Positions 41,222 to 49,942 of a DNA stretch of 64,000 nt are shown here, piece after piece. Source of the DNA: CAZKWG01 sp964615375 (GTDB lineage: Bacteria > Myxococcota_A > UBA796 > CAZKWG01); NCBI GenBank assembly GCA_964615375.1, contig CAZTOW010000011.1:62001-126000 (forward strand), given 5' to 3'. The stretch's first letter is position 1; each line of letters begins with the position of its first letter. The notes beneath the pieces are model-generated. The model did no database searches and had not been told where the DNA came from. It saw only the letters and a program-made list of their open reading frames with translations. The position numbers and the translations under genes are program-made.

Positions 41222-42373
41222 TTGAGTCGATTCCAGGTCAGCGCCCCGGGCATCCGGCCAGCCTCCGTGGAGGCGGGGAACTGGCTCGCCGCGCTGGGGC
41301 TCGGGCTGGACAAGCTCGGTCTGGACGCCGACTTCAATCGGCTCGCCTGCGAGGTGCTCCCCAACGGGACCGTGATCGCCCAGGACGTGCGCAGCGGCAA
41401 CCGCTTCGTGGTGCGCCCCGAGGTCGATGAGGTCGAGAAGCCCAGCGGGCTCAGCGCCCAGCGCTCCGGAGGCGGGGGTGGCGGTGGGTTCAAGGACGCC
41501 TCCAGCCCGGAGTCCGGCTTTCTCCCGGATCTCGGCGTGCCTCCCGAGGAGGCGGACACCGTCGTGCCCGACGAGGAGGAGGACGAGGGCCTGGAGGCGC
41601 CGGCCTACGAAGACGACCTGGAGATGGACGGCGGGGTGTACGGCGCCCTCGAGGAGATGGAGGGCGAGACCGACGAGTCCATCCCGGTGGAGGTGGTCGA
41701 GGTGGAGGCGGTGGAGGTCACGGACGAGGAGGCCCTCGACCTGGACAGCCACACCTCGTCGAGCCACGAGGGCCTGCTGGTCGAGCAGACTGATGAGGAC
41801 GTCTCCGAGATCGACTCCCGCATGATCGAGCCGCTCCCCGCGGAGCTGATGGAGCCGGACGCCGGCACCACCGAGGAGGACGACGACGAACGCCACGTCC
41901 TTGAGCTCCTGGAGACCATTCGCGTCGCCCGCACCGACATCCTGGCCTGGCAGGTGGCCTTGAACGTGGCCATGCAGCTGGTCCCCTCGGAGGCGGGATC
42001 AGCCCTGCAGCGCGAGCAGAGCGGCAGCGTGCAGTTCGTGGGCACGGAGGGCCCGGGGGCGCACGTGCTCCGCGGCGTCCGCCTGCCCCAGGGCATCGGC
42101 ATCATCGGCTTCTGCATGGACCGGCGGGCCAGCATCATCGTCCACGACCCGAAGAACGACCCGCGCTTCTATCGGGACATGGACGACGCCACCGGCTTCG
42201 CGACGCGCGCCGTGCTGTGCGTCCCGGTGGCGCTGGAGGCGGAGATCTTCGGCTGCCTGGAGCTGATGAACCCGCCCATCGGCCAGAGCTTCAATCGCGT
42301 TCACATCGAGCTGGTCGAGATGGTCGCGTTCACCCTGGCCGATCGGCTCGTCACTGGACGGTCACCTTTGTGA
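41222..42373 (+). CDS. GAF-domain protein with acidic linker
   Basis: 383 residues, TTG start. Residues about 1-75 form a small N-terminal domain of unknown type. Residues about 75-230 are a disordered, very acidic linker (Glu/Asp/Val-rich) after a short poly-Gly stretch. Residues about 235-380 are a GAF domain with the segments GVRLPQGIGIIGF, HDPKNDPRFYRDMDD and VLCVPVALEAEIFGCLELMN. GAF domains bind small molecules such as cyclic nucleotides; no catalytic output domain is attached, so it may act through a partner. Its last 23 bases overlap the end of the convergent lipoprotein gene. Confidence 0.82.
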   Translation: MSRFQVSAPGIRPASVEAGNWLAALGLGLDKLGLDADFNRLACEVLPNGTVIAQDVRSGNRFVVRPEVDEVEKPSGLSAQRSGGGGGGGFKDASSPESGFLPDLGVPPEEADTVVPDEEEDEGLEAPAYEDDLEMDGGVYGALEEMEGETDESIPVEVVEVEAVEVTDEEALDLDSHTSSSHEGLLVEQTDEDVSEIDSRMIEPLPAELMEPDAGTTEEDDDERHVLELLETIRVARTDILAWQVALNVAMQLVPSEAGSALQREQSGSVQFVGTEGPGAHVLRGVRLPQGIGIIGFCMDRRASIIVHDPKNDPRFYRDMDDATGFATRAVLCVPVALEAEIFGCLELMNPPIGQSFNRVHIELVEMVAFTLADRLVTGRSPL

Positions 42374-43037
42374 CCAGCGTGGTCTTGATCTCGGACTTCA
42401 GGCGCGTCTGGAGCTTCGTGTAGAGGTCGAAGTTCTCCGGGTTCGTGGTCTCGAGGTCCACGACCTTGTCGTCCTGCTCGCGGGCGGGGTGCTTGTAGAG
42501 CCAGAACTCCACCTGGCTGCCGTCGTCGTAGGTCAGCCGCCACTTGTGCCGGTTCACCACCGTCCAGCCGCTGGTGCCGTCCTTCAGCGTGACGCTCGCG
42601 TTGGTCTTGATGGTGCAGTCGTACATCCAGGGCGAGTAGTTGCCGTCGTAGACGCAGTCCACATCGGTGATCGCGCCCGGCGTGATCGCGATGGACTTGA
42701 TGTCCTTCCAGGTCGCGTCCTTGGCGCTGTTGCCCTTCTCCAGGGAGATCTTGAGATCCTTCTCTTCGGTGGACCAGCCCTCCTCACCGAACCAGTCCGT
42801 GCTGCGCTCGATGCGCTTGACGTGGCCCGCCTTGGCCGTGCCGCTGGCCTGGGTCACGGTGATGTTCAGGTCGGCGTTGTTCACCTCGGGCGGGGGCTCG
42901 GGCGGGGCCTCGGGCTCGGGCTCGGGCTCGGGCGCAGGGGCGGCCTCGACGGGCGCGGGGGCGGTCGTCGAGGCGGTCTCAGGAGGGTTCTTGGGCCCGC
43001 AGGCGACCAGCAACAGGATCAGCGAGAGAGAACGCAT
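42351..43037 (-). CDS. Lipoprotein of unknown function
   Basis: 228 residues with lipobox LLVAC (Cys13). A Pro/Glu/Ala linker (repeated PEPEPE-like) covers residues about 20-50, then a beta-rich domain of about 170 residues contains two Cys (in DVDCVYDG and YDCTIK) that could form a disulphide. I recognise no family. ATG 43037 has AAGGAG upstream. It converges on the GAF gene. The 160 bases upstream of it hold only a possible GC hairpin; I see no gene there. Confidence 0.65.
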   Translation of the reverse strand: MRSLSLILLLVACGPKNPPETASTTAPAPVEAAPAPEPEPEPEAPPEPPPEVNNADLNITVTQASGTAKAGHVKRIERSTDWFGEEGWSTEEKDLKISLEKGNSAKDATWKDIKSIAITPGAITDVDCVYDGNYSPWMYDCTIKTNASVTLKDGTSGWTVVNRHKWRLTYDDGSQVEFWLYKHPAREQDDKVVDLETTNPENFDLYTKLQTRLKSEIKTTLVTKVTVQ

Positions 43038-43197
43038 GCTTGCTCCTTGGCGTCTTGGCGCCGGGGCTCCCCCCGGGGTCGCGACGGCTCCGCCCAATTC
43101 CTGCCCCGGGCGAGGGGCTCGCGCAAGCCGGACGCGGGGGATCAGGCCACAGGTCGCGGCGAGAGCCCGCCACCGAGGCGCGCAATCTCTTGACATG

Positions 43198-44304
43198 TCA
43201 TCGTTGTCCGTCGGGCCCGCTCGCCCCGGTCCCCGGCTCGCCCGTCGCGAGCAGCCAGCCCACGCACAGGCCCCCGATCCCCTGCAGCGCCACCTGCTGC
43301 AGGCGCACCAGCGCCGCCACCGCCAGGGCGTCGGGGAGCGTGAGCGCGCAGGCCCCCACCAGGAGCGCCGTGAACGCCGCGTCCCAGGTGAGCTGCGAGC
43401 CGGGCAGGGCGAACATCAGCACCGCGCCGGCCGTGCTCAGCGTGTAGGTGAAGAGCAGCCCCGCGGGGTCGGGCAGCACGCCGAAGGACCAGGCGGCGAG
43501 CCCGATGCCCACCGACACCGTCAGGTGCCCCGACACCGCCCAGAGCGCGGCCCGCGCGTAGGCCCCCGCCCCCCGGCTCACCACCGAGCTCAGCGCGTCC
43601 GTGACCGAGACCACGGCGCGCTCCAGCCGCAGCGCCAGCGGTCGGGCGCGCTCCCAGCGGGCGAGCCCCTCCAGCAGGCGCGAGGCCAGCCGCTGCCAGG
43701 GCGCCGGGCGGGCCGCCAGCAGGGCCAGCAGGGCCCCCCCCGCCCCGATCCCCAGCGCGGAGACGGCCACCCACCGGTCGTAGCCCTCGGGCACCGGGAG
43801 GTCCACCAGCAGCCAGACCCCCATCGCCACCAGCGCGGCCGTCGCCAGCCCCACCACGCGCGCCGCCACCCCGCTCGCCAGGCTGTCCGCCAGGGGCAGG
43901 CCGTAGCGGCGGTGGGCGAACCAGGCCGCGCCCAGCTCCCCGACCGGGCCGGGGAAGGCGTAGTTCAGCAGCAGCCCCGCCAGGAGGATGGCCGTGAGCC
44001 CCAGGGCGGGAGGGCGGTGGCCTGGGGGCATCAGGCTGCGCCAGCGCAGGCCCATGAAGAAGAAAGCGGCGCTCATCAGCAGAGAGGCCAGCAGCGCGCG
44101 CTCCCAGCGAGCCCGCTCCAGCAGATCCTGAGCCGCCCCCTGGCCGAGCTCGGTGCGCGAGACCAGGACCACGGCCAGCACCACCACGCCCAGCCCCAGC
44201 GCGCTGGACGCCATCCCCCGCAGCATCCCGCGTCGGAGCAGCGCGGGATCCGCGGGCAGCCCAGGCGCGGGCGAGCCCTCGGGAGCTGGCGCGGTCTCGC
44301 TCAC
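43198..44304 (-). CDS. Flippase-like membrane protein (LPG_synthase_TM family), third copy
   Basis: 368 residues: an Ala/Pro-rich cytoplasmic N-terminus (about 30 residues), then eight or so hydrophobic helices. Landmarks: MGLRWRSLMPPGHRPP, then LNYAFPGPVGELGAAWFAHRRYG, the family GELxxA motif in divergent form. Its ATG overlaps the stop of the NtrC-like regulator as ATGA, making it the last gene of the Tad operon. It could move a lipid or glycan needed for the pilus or its anchor; that is inference from position. It is the most divergent of the three copies in the window. Confidence 0.78.
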   Translation of the reverse strand: MSETAPAPEGSPAPGLPADPALLRRGMLRGMASSALGLGVVVLAVVLVSRTELGQGAAQDLLERARWERALLASLLMSAAFFFMGLRWRSLMPPGHRPPALGLTAILLAGLLLNYAFPGPVGELGAAWFAHRRYGLPLADSLASGVAARVVGLATAALVAMGVWLLVDLPVPEGYDRWVAVSALGIGAGGALLALLAARPAPWQRLASRLLEGLARWERARPLALRLERAVVSVTDALSSVVSRGAGAYARAALWAVSGHLTVSVGIGLAAWSFGVLPDPAGLLFTYTLSTAGAVLMFALPGSQLTWDAAFTALLVGACALTLPDALAVAALVRLQQVALQGIGGLCVGWLLATGEPGTGASGPDGQR

Positions 44305-45530
44305 GTCCGATCGAGCAGGTTGTACTTGTTGAGCTTGTAGCGCAGCGTGTTGCGCTCGAGCCCCAGCAGGCGGCTCATCGCCGGGCGGTCACCGCCGGTC
44401 TGCTCGATGGCCCGCACCAGCAGCGCGCGCTCGATCTGCTCGATGTGGTCGGGCAGGTTGAAGCCCTCCGCGAGCTGCGGGAGGTCGCCGGTCGTGCCCG
44501 TGTACGGCTTGATGGTCATGTCGTAGGCGCTGCCGCCCAGGACCACCGCGCGCTCGGCCAGGTTGGCGACCTCGCGCACGTTGCCCGGCCAGCCGTGCGT
44601 GGCCAGCGTGGCGAGCTGATCGGGGGTGGGCATGACCGGGGTGCGCCCCGAGCCCTGGGCATGGATCTGGAGGAAGTGCCGCAGGAGAGGCTCCAGATCC
44701 GCCGGGCGCTCGCGCAGGGGCGGGAGGCGCACCACCAGCACCGCGAGGCGGAAGTAGAGCTCGGGCCGCAGGTGGCCCTGGGCCATCTTCAGGTCCACGT
44801 CCGGGCTGGCCGTGGCGATGACGCGCGGGGGGCGACCGGCCTCCAGGGTCTCCAGCTGCCGCAGCAGGGAGGCCTGCGCGTCGGGGCTCCAGTCGTCCAC
44901 CGCGGGGATCAGCAGCGAGCCCGCCTCGGCCAGCGTGTCGTCGGAGGGCAGGTGGTTCGGGCGCGCGACCAGCAGGGCCCGCTCGCGGTCGAGCCCGTGG
45001 TGGTGCAGCCAGCGCGCGAGGTGCGTGCGCCCCGTGCCCGTCTCGCCCGTGATCAGCACGGTGGAGCGCACCGTGGCGAGGCTCTGGGCCTGCTCCCGGA
45101 GCGCGATGGTGGCGTGGCTGTCGCCCACGATGGAGATGACCGTGTCCACGGGCACCCGGCGCAGCTCGCGCACGCGCCGCAGGAGCTGGTCGGCCATCAC
45201 GGGCTTGGTGAGGAAGTCCAGCGCGCCCAGCCGCATCGCCTCCACGGCGGTCTCCACCGAGCCGAAGGCGGTGAACACGATCACGTCCACGGGTGGATCG
45301 CAGGCGCGGGCGGCGCGGACCACGGCCATTCCGTCCACGGGCTCCATGCGCAGGTCCGTGAAGACCAGATCGAAGGGCTGCTGGTGCAGGCGCTCGATGG
45401 CGGTCTGCCCGTCGTAGCAGGCCTCTACCCGGTGGTTCTCGCGGCCGAGCAGGCGCGCCATGGAGTCGGCCGCGACGCGGTTGTCGTCGACCACGAGGAT
45501 GGAGAGCCTCGGGCTGCTCTCAGCGTGCAA
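44301..45530 (-). CDS. NtrC-like response regulator lacking GAFTGA (degenerate AAA+ domain)
   Basis: 409 residues. The receiver domain is intact: DD at 15-16, phosphoacceptor Asp59 in FTDLRM and a later Lys in LTKP. The central AAA+ domain is shortened and altered. Walker A is GETGTGRTH with Arg for Lys, the usual acidic Walker B is replaced by SLLIPAVDDW, and the GAFTGA loop that contacts sigma-54 is missing. The RLPPLRERPADLEPL and GWPGNVREV segments and a Fis-type HTH (about 365-409) remain. It probably binds DNA and responds to phosphorylation without activating sigma-54. TTG 45530 has GGAGG six bases upstream and overlaps the histidine kinase stop by 11 bases. Confidence 0.85.
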   Translation of the reverse strand: MHAESSPRLSILVVDDNRVAADSMARLLGRENHRVEACYDGQTAIERLHQQPFDLVFTDLRMEPVDGMAVVRAARACDPPVDVIVFTAFGSVETAVEAMRLGALDFLTKPVMADQLLRRVRELRRVPVDTVISIVGDSHATIALREQAQSLATVRSTVLITGETGTGRTHLARWLHHHGLDRERALLVARPNHLPSDDTLAEAGSLLIPAVDDWSPDAQASLLRQLETLEAGRPPRVIATASPDVDLKMAQGHLRPELYFRLAVLVVRLPPLRERPADLEPLLRHFLQIHAQGSGRTPVMPTPDQLATLATHGWPGNVREVANLAERAVVLGGSAYDMTIKPYTGTTGDLPQLAEGFNLPDHIEQIERALLVRAIEQTGGDRPAMSRLLGLERNTLRYKLNKYNLLDRT

Positions 45531-47025
45531 ATGGCACCTCCAGCGTCTCTTCGATGGGCAGCGTGGCGACGAAGCGTGCGCCGCCAAGCGGAGAGTCCTC
45601 GCAGCGGACGGTCCCGCCGTGGGCCTGGAAGACCTGCTTGACCAGGGCCAGGCCGAGGCCGGTGCCCCCGGCCTTCGAGGAGTAGTAAGGTTTGAAGACG
45701 CGATCCCGCTCCTGCGCGGGGACGCCCGGTCCGTTGTCGTCCACCGTGATCACGGCCTCGCGCCCGCGGCGGACGATCTCCAGGCGCACCTGGCCCGGGG
45801 GCTCCTGGCCGGAGAACTCGATCGCGTTGAGCAGCAGGTTCTCCAGGGCGCGCCGGACCAGCGAGGGGTCCATGGACATGGGCAGGCGCTGGGGCGCGGC
45901 GAGCTGGAGCTCGACCTGGCGGGTGCGGGCCTGGGGGTTCGCGACCCCCATGGCCTTGTTGACCACCTCGACCAGATCGGCGTTGGAGCGCGAGATCTGG
46001 AGCGGCCCGCTGGAGCGCAGGAAGCGCTGGACCACGCCCTCCAGGACGTGGATCTCGGTCTCGATGCTGGTCAGGAGCGCGTCGCGCTCGCCCGGATCCT
46101 TCTCCGTGCGGGCCAGGGTGGCCAGCAGGCTCAGGCTCTGCAGCGGGTTGCGCACCTCGTGGGCCACCATGCTGGAGAGCTGGGCCACCGTGGCGAGGCG
46201 GCTGCGGATCTCGTCCTCGCGCGCCTCCACCGCGCTGGCGAGCTCGTTGAGCGCGCTGGCGACCTGCGCGATCTCGGGGTCGCCGGGGAGCGGGATGCGC
46301 ACGCCGCGCTCGCCCGACGCCATGCGCTCGGCGGCCTGCGCCACCTCGCGGATGGGCGAGAGGATGAAGCGCACGCCCACGATCACGCCGAGGCCGACCA
46401 GCGAGCCCATCAGCACGATGAGGGCCCGCGTCTGCGCGCCGCGCTCCTCCTGCTCGGAGAGGTAGGTCGGCGCGCCCAGGGCCACCGCCCAGCCGAGCAG
46501 CTCCCCCTGGTCTCCGCGGACCGGGGCGCAGGCGGCCCGCCAGGCCACGCCCTGGGCCTCGAAGATCGGGGAGGCGACGGGCTGATCGCCCAGGCTCGCC
46601 GAGGACGCGCAGCTCGAGCGGGCGCGCGCGCCCAGGGCCTCTCCGCTCTGACCCACCCAGGCGCGGAGCTGATCGTCGTGCCCGAGCACGTAGAGGCCGT
46701 CCACCCGGCCCAGGTTCACCAGCTCCGCGAGGCGCTGACGCGGCTCCAGGGTCGGGTCCTCGCTCTGGGGCTCCGGCTCGGGCGCGCGGGCGGGCTTCGT
46801 CGCCTCGGGCTCCGGCTCGGGCGGCGGAGGCGTCAGCAGGGAGCGCGCGGGCTGCTGGGCCAGCGCCGTGACCAGCTCCAGCCGGGTGAGGAAGCCCTGC
46901 TCCTGCACCTCGGCGGCGTCCCAGAGCACGTCGAAAGACGCGAACGCCACCGCCAGGGCCGTGAAGCCCCCGAGCGCCAGCGTCAGCAGGGGCGCGGTGG
47001 CGCCCCTCAGCTTCGCGAGGTTCAC
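45520..47025 (-). CDS. Sensor histidine kinase of the Tad operon
   Basis: 501 residues. TM1 lies at about 12-32. A Pro/Glu-rich linker (about 65-95) and a periplasmic sensing region (about 95-195) follow, then TM2 (about 200-223), a HAMP domain, the HisKA dimerisation domain with phospho-acceptor His289 (VAHEVRNPL), and HATPase motifs (NLLLNAIEFSG, DNGPGVPAQ, GTGLGLALVKQVF). It is the cognate kinase of the overlapping downstream regulator. It begins 18 bases after the second TadE-like gene, so sensing is wired into pilus gene expression. The periplasmic region matches no named sensor domain I recognise. Confidence 0.92.
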   Translation of the reverse strand: MNLAKLRGATAPLLTLALGGFTALAVAFASFDVLWDAAEVQEQGFLTRLELVTALAQQPARSLLTPPPPEPEPEATKPARAPEPEPQSEDPTLEPRQRLAELVNLGRVDGLYVLGHDDQLRAWVGQSGEALGARARSSCASSASLGDQPVASPIFEAQGVAWRAACAPVRGDQGELLGWAVALGAPTYLSEQEERGAQTRALIVLMGSLVGLGVIVGVRFILSPIREVAQAAERMASGERGVRIPLPGDPEIAQVASALNELASAVEAREDEIRSRLATVAQLSSMVAHEVRNPLQSLSLLATLARTEKDPGERDALLTSIETEIHVLEGVVQRFLRSSGPLQISRSNADLVEVVNKAMGVANPQARTRQVELQLAAPQRLPMSMDPSLVRRALENLLLNAIEFSGQEPPGQVRLEIVRRGREAVITVDDNGPGVPAQERDRVFKPYYSSKAGGTGLGLALVKQVFQAHGGTVRCEDSPLGGARFVATLPIEETLEVPFAR

Positions 47026-47043
47026 GTCCTCGACCTCCTCGCT

Positions 47044-47478
47044 TCAGGAGCAGGCGACCTGCACCTCGAAGGGGACGGTCACCGTGCCGCCCATGGTCAA
47101 GGGCGCCCACCACCTGCCGACGATGGGCTCGAAGGGGACGCTCACCGTCAGCGTGAGCTGCTCGACGGACTGAGGCGGATCCTCTCCGTACATGTCCGAG
47201 GTCGTGGCGGCCGTGATGTCCACGCTGGGGAAGTTCCACCCGGAGAGCGCCTCGCTCAGCGCGGTCTCGGCCCGGTCGGTGGGGCAAACGCCGTCCAAGG
47301 TGTGGTCATACGACACACCGACGCGCGCGGCGTTCTGGAGCGCGTTGTTCACCAGCGTGGCCTGGAAGAAGTACCAGCTCCAGTCGATGATGGCGAACAT
47401 GAACGGGATGAAGCCCAGCGCCATGACGAGCGAGAACTCGATGGCGGTGGCTCCTCGGCGAGCGGTTCTGGTCCTCAT
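47044..47478 (-). CDS. tadE: TadE/TadF-like minor pseudopilin (second)
   Basis: 144 residues. It has a short basic leader with the prepilin-like site RRG-ATAIEFSL, then one hydrophobic helix (about 12-36) and a beta-rich ectodomain with four Cys-capable positions including the terminal Cys. TadE/TadF proteins are processed by the prepilin peptidase and are needed for Flp pilus assembly. Its ATG overlaps the stop of the first TadE-like gene (ATGA). It stands just upstream of the histidine kinase. Confidence 0.85.
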   Translation of the reverse strand: MRTRTARRGATAIEFSLVMALGFIPFMFAIIDWSWYFFQATLVNNALQNAARVGVSYDHTLDGVCPTDRAETALSEALSGWNFPSVDITAATTSDMYGEDPPQSVEQLTLTVSVPFEPIVGRWWAPLTMGGTVTVPFEVQVACS

Positions 47479-47906
47479 GGCGCCGCCATCGCGTAGACCG
47501 CGTTGAGGTAGGCCGGGGGAGAGAGCCCGTCCGGCAGCAGGCCCGTCACGGCCTCGAAGGGCACGTTCACCGTCACCCTGAGCAGGTCGCGGGTGCCGGC
47601 GCCTACGCTGATCGTCTCGTCGCCGAGGCTGACCGAGACGCCGTCATCCGAGGTGTCCATGTTCATCTCGGCGAGCCGCATCTCCGCCCAGTCGGTGGCC
47701 GCGTGCGTGCGGTTGTCGTCGACGATGGTGTCGGAGACGGCCAGGCGCGCCGCGTCCCGCGCGACGTGCATGACCCGCATCTCCTGGTAGAAATACCAGG
47801 ACCACTCCATGACCGCCGCGAAGAGCGGCATCAGGACGAAGACAAGGCACAGCGCGAACTCAATCGCCGCTGCGCCACGCCTGCACCGGGACCGCGCGTT
47901 GGGCAT
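47475..47906 (-). CDS. tadE: TadE-like minor pseudopilin (first)
   Basis: 143 residues. Basic leader MPNARSRCRRG, prepilin-like site G-AAAIEFAL, a hydrophobic helix, then an ectodomain that begins RVMHVARDAARLAV, a conserved TadE feature. I chose ATG 47906, seven bases after GGAGG. Together with the next gene it gives the usual pair of pseudopilins in Tad loci. About 70 bases separate it from the small lipoprotein gene upstream and contain an AT-centred palindrome (47962-47978). Confidence 0.85.
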   Translation of the reverse strand: MPNARSRCRRGAAAIEFALCLVFVLMPLFAAVMEWSWYFYQEMRVMHVARDAARLAVSDTIVDDNRTHAATDWAEMRLAEMNMDTSDDGVSVSLGDETISVGAGTRDLLRVTVNVPFEAVTGLLPDGLSPPAYLNAVYAMAAP

Positions 47907-47961
47907 GAAGACGCCTCCCGTTGTCGCTGCTGAGCTCAGCATAGCACGATCCGAGCAGAGC

Positions 47962-47978
47962 GGCGAAAAATTTTCGCC
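47962..47978. repeat. 17-base palindrome between small lipoprotein and tadE-like genes
   Basis: GGCGAAAA-A-TTTTCGCC, perfect 8-base arms around one base, beginning at the stop codon of the small lipoprotein gene. It could be an operator, or a weak hairpin trimming the pilus operon transcript. Confidence 0.5.
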
Positions 47979-48217
47979 TACTTGTCCACCTGCTCGGCCT
48001 TGCCCGACTTCTCTTCCGTCGTCTTCTTGACCACGCTCTGGCGGAGCGCGAGGCCCTCCTCACCGGAGAGCGGGTACTGCGCGTTCGCCACGCTCTGCCG
48101 CCCGAGGTCGGCCTGCGTGCGGAAGGCCGTCATGTTGGAGCGCCCGTAGTCGTACTGCAGGTGGACCGGCTGGGCGCAGCCGGCGAGGAGGAGGAGCGCC
48201 GCGAGGGTGCGGGTCAT
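47978..48217 (-). CDS. Small Tad-operon lipoprotein
   Basis: 79 residues with lipobox LLAGC (Cys14). The mature part is about 65 residues, charged and likely helical, ending in a Lys/Glu-rich tail. It overlaps the TadD-like gene by four bases and is therefore in the Tad operon. Size, position and lipid anchor suggest a pilotin-like or outer-membrane accessory role for the secretin; that is inference, as I recognise no family. Confidence 0.7.
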   Translation of the reverse strand: MTRTLAALLLLAGCAQPVHLQYDYGRSNMTAFRTQADLGRQSVANAQYPLSGEEGLALRQSVVKKTTEEKSGKAEQVDK

Positions 48218-49005
48218 GGGGACTCCGTTGGGAGAGGAGAGGGGGATTCCGCGGGCCGGCTCTCGGCCGGGAACACGCGCGCGAGGGCCGCGCGCGCCTG
48301 TGGGTGATCGGGGGCGAGCTCCAGCGCGCGCCCGTAGGCCGTCACGGCGGCCTCGACGTCTCCGCGCAGCTCGTAGCCCACGCCCTGGTTGTAGCGGGCG
48401 TCGGCCTCGGTGCCGGTGGAGCGGAACATGCGCCAGGCCTCGTCGTCCTTGCCGATGGCCAGCAGGGCGTACCCGAGGTTGTTGCGCGTGCGCGGGTTCG
48501 AGCCGTCCAGCGCCACGGACTGGCGCAGCGCCGTGATCGCCTCCTCGGCCCTGCCCGCGGTGAGCAGCGCGAAGCCGAGGTTGTTCCAGTAGCGCGCCGC
48601 CTTCGGGTCCGCCTGGGTCGCCTGCTCGAGGTGATCGATGGCCAGATCGACCTGCCGCGCGTCCATCTCCAGCATGCCGAGCTCGTTCTGCGCCGCCCCG
48701 TAGGCCGGGTGGCGCCGCGGCACGGTGGAGAGCTGGGCTCGCGCGTCGTCCAGCAGCCCGGTTCGCGCCAGGGCCTGACCCTGGAGCAGGTTCAGCTCGG
48801 GATCCTCGAAGCCCTGCTCGCGGAGCTTCGCGATCAGCGTCAGCGCCCCCTCGGGGTTTCCGTTGTCCAGCAGCAGCCGCACAACGTCCAGCCGGGCCGT
48901 GTCTCTGCCCTCCGGCGTCGCCCAGGCGGGCTGTGGCTCCGCCTCCGCGCGCGCGTGAGCCGCGCAGCCGATCAGGAGCAGCAGCGCCGGCAGGAGGAGC
49001 CTCAT
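48214..49005 (-). CDS. tadD: TadD-like TPR lipoprotein
   Basis: 263 residues. Signal with lipobox LLIGC (Cys14), then about five TPR units across residues 35-245 (clear ones: AYGAAQNELGMLEMDARQVD, RYWNNLGFALLTAGRAEEAI and ADARYNQGVGYELRGDVEAA). TadD lipoproteins help assemble the Tad secretin in the outer membrane. Overlaps tadC upstream and the small lipoprotein downstream by four bases each (ATGA type). Confidence 0.88.
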   Translation of the reverse strand: MRLLLPALLLLIGCAAHARAEAEPQPAWATPEGRDTARLDVVRLLLDNGNPEGALTLIAKLREQGFEDPELNLLQGQALARTGLLDDARAQLSTVPRRHPAYGAAQNELGMLEMDARQVDLAIDHLEQATQADPKAARYWNNLGFALLTAGRAEEAITALRQSVALDGSNPRTRNNLGYALLAIGKDDEAWRMFRSTGTEADARYNQGVGYELRGDVEAAVTAYGRALELAPDHPQARAALARVFPAESRPAESPSPLPTESP

Positions 49006-49940
49006 CCGCCGCCCCCGCCCAGCATGGGGATCAGCTTGCGGACGATGTTGATGCCCGCGGGCCCCAGCAGGATGCAGAACAGCGAAGGCAGGATGAACAG
49101 GATCATCGCCACTGTCAGCTTCGGCGAGATCTGCGCCGCCCGCTCCTCGGCAGCCAGCATGCGCTTGGTGCGGACGAGGTTCGCATGCACGCGCAGCGCG
49201 CGGGCCACGCTGGTGCCGAAGCGCTCCGCCTGGGCGAGCACGTTGACCAGCGCGTTGACCTCGTCCAGCCCCGTGCGCGTGTCCAGGTGGCGCAGGGCCT
49301 CGATGCGCGGGACGCCCGCCTCCACCTCGTAGTTGACCAGCTGAAGCTCGCGCGCGAGCTCCGGCGCGGCCATCTCGATCTCCTTGGCCACCCGCCGGAA
49401 GGCGGCGTCCAGCCCGAGCCCCGCCTCCACGCTGCTGACCAGCAGGTCGAGCGCGTCGGGGAAGGTGCGCATCAGCCGCTGCTGACGCCCCTTGAGCTGG
49501 CTGTCCAGCACGATGCCCGGGATGTAGTAGCCGAGCGCGACGCCGAAGAGGGTCGCCAGGATCGTGGGCAGGACGCTCTCGGTGCGGAGCACCAGGAAGC
49601 TGCCCCCGGCGCCCGCGAAGGCCAGGACCACGCGCAGCCCCGTGAAGAGCTCCAGGTTGTTCCGGCCGCGATAGCCCGCCTGGATGAGGCGCTTCCGCAG
49701 CAGGTGGGCCTCGTCCTCGGGGGGGCGGGCCAGCTTGCCGAAGGCCGTGGCCGCGCCGCGCACGGACTCGGTCTGGAAGAGGGGCTCCTCCTCACGCGCG
49801 CCGCCGGTCAGATCGGCGATGCGGTCCCGCGCGCTGCGCTCGGGGAAGAGCAGCATGCGGAGCCCGAAGGCGAAGCTCAGCACCACCACCAGGATGGCGA
49901 AGACGATGAGCGCGGCGAGGAGCCCGAAGTTGTCGACCAT
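49002..49940 (-). CDS. tadC: Tad inner-membrane platform protein TadC
   Basis: 312 residues of the type II secretion F family. An N-terminal TM helix (about 8-28) and a second pair around 105-140 precede the cytoplasmic F domain (DALDLLVSSVEAGLGLDAAF and the following RLDTRTGLDEVN-like segment). A C-terminal TM helix lies at about 275-300. TadB and TadC form the platform that the ATPase CpaF drives. Starts two bases after tadB stops. Confidence 0.92.
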   Translation of the reverse strand: MVDNFGLLAALIVFAILVVVLSFAFGLRMLLFPERSARDRIADLTGGAREEEPLFQTESVRGAATAFGKLARPPEDEAHLLRKRLIQAGYRGRNNLELFTGLRVVLAFAGAGGSFLVLRTESVLPTILATLFGVALGYYIPGIVLDSQLKGRQQRLMRTFPDALDLLVSSVEAGLGLDAAFRRVAKEIEMAAPELARELQLVNYEVEAGVPRIEALRHLDTRTGLDEVNALVNVLAQAERFGTSVARALRVHANLVRTKRMLAAEERAAQISPKLTVAMILFILPSLFCILLGPAGINIVRKLIPMLGGGGG

Positions 49941-49942
49941 CT

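Noticed and set aside
43038..43197. Possible small gene or RNA between lipoprotein and flippase genes
   Set aside because: Only a short GC hairpin is visible; no convincing reading frame, ribosome site or RNA fold.
44301..45530. Ordinary sigma-54 activator call
   Set aside because: The AAA+ domain lacks GAFTGA and has damaged Walker motifs.
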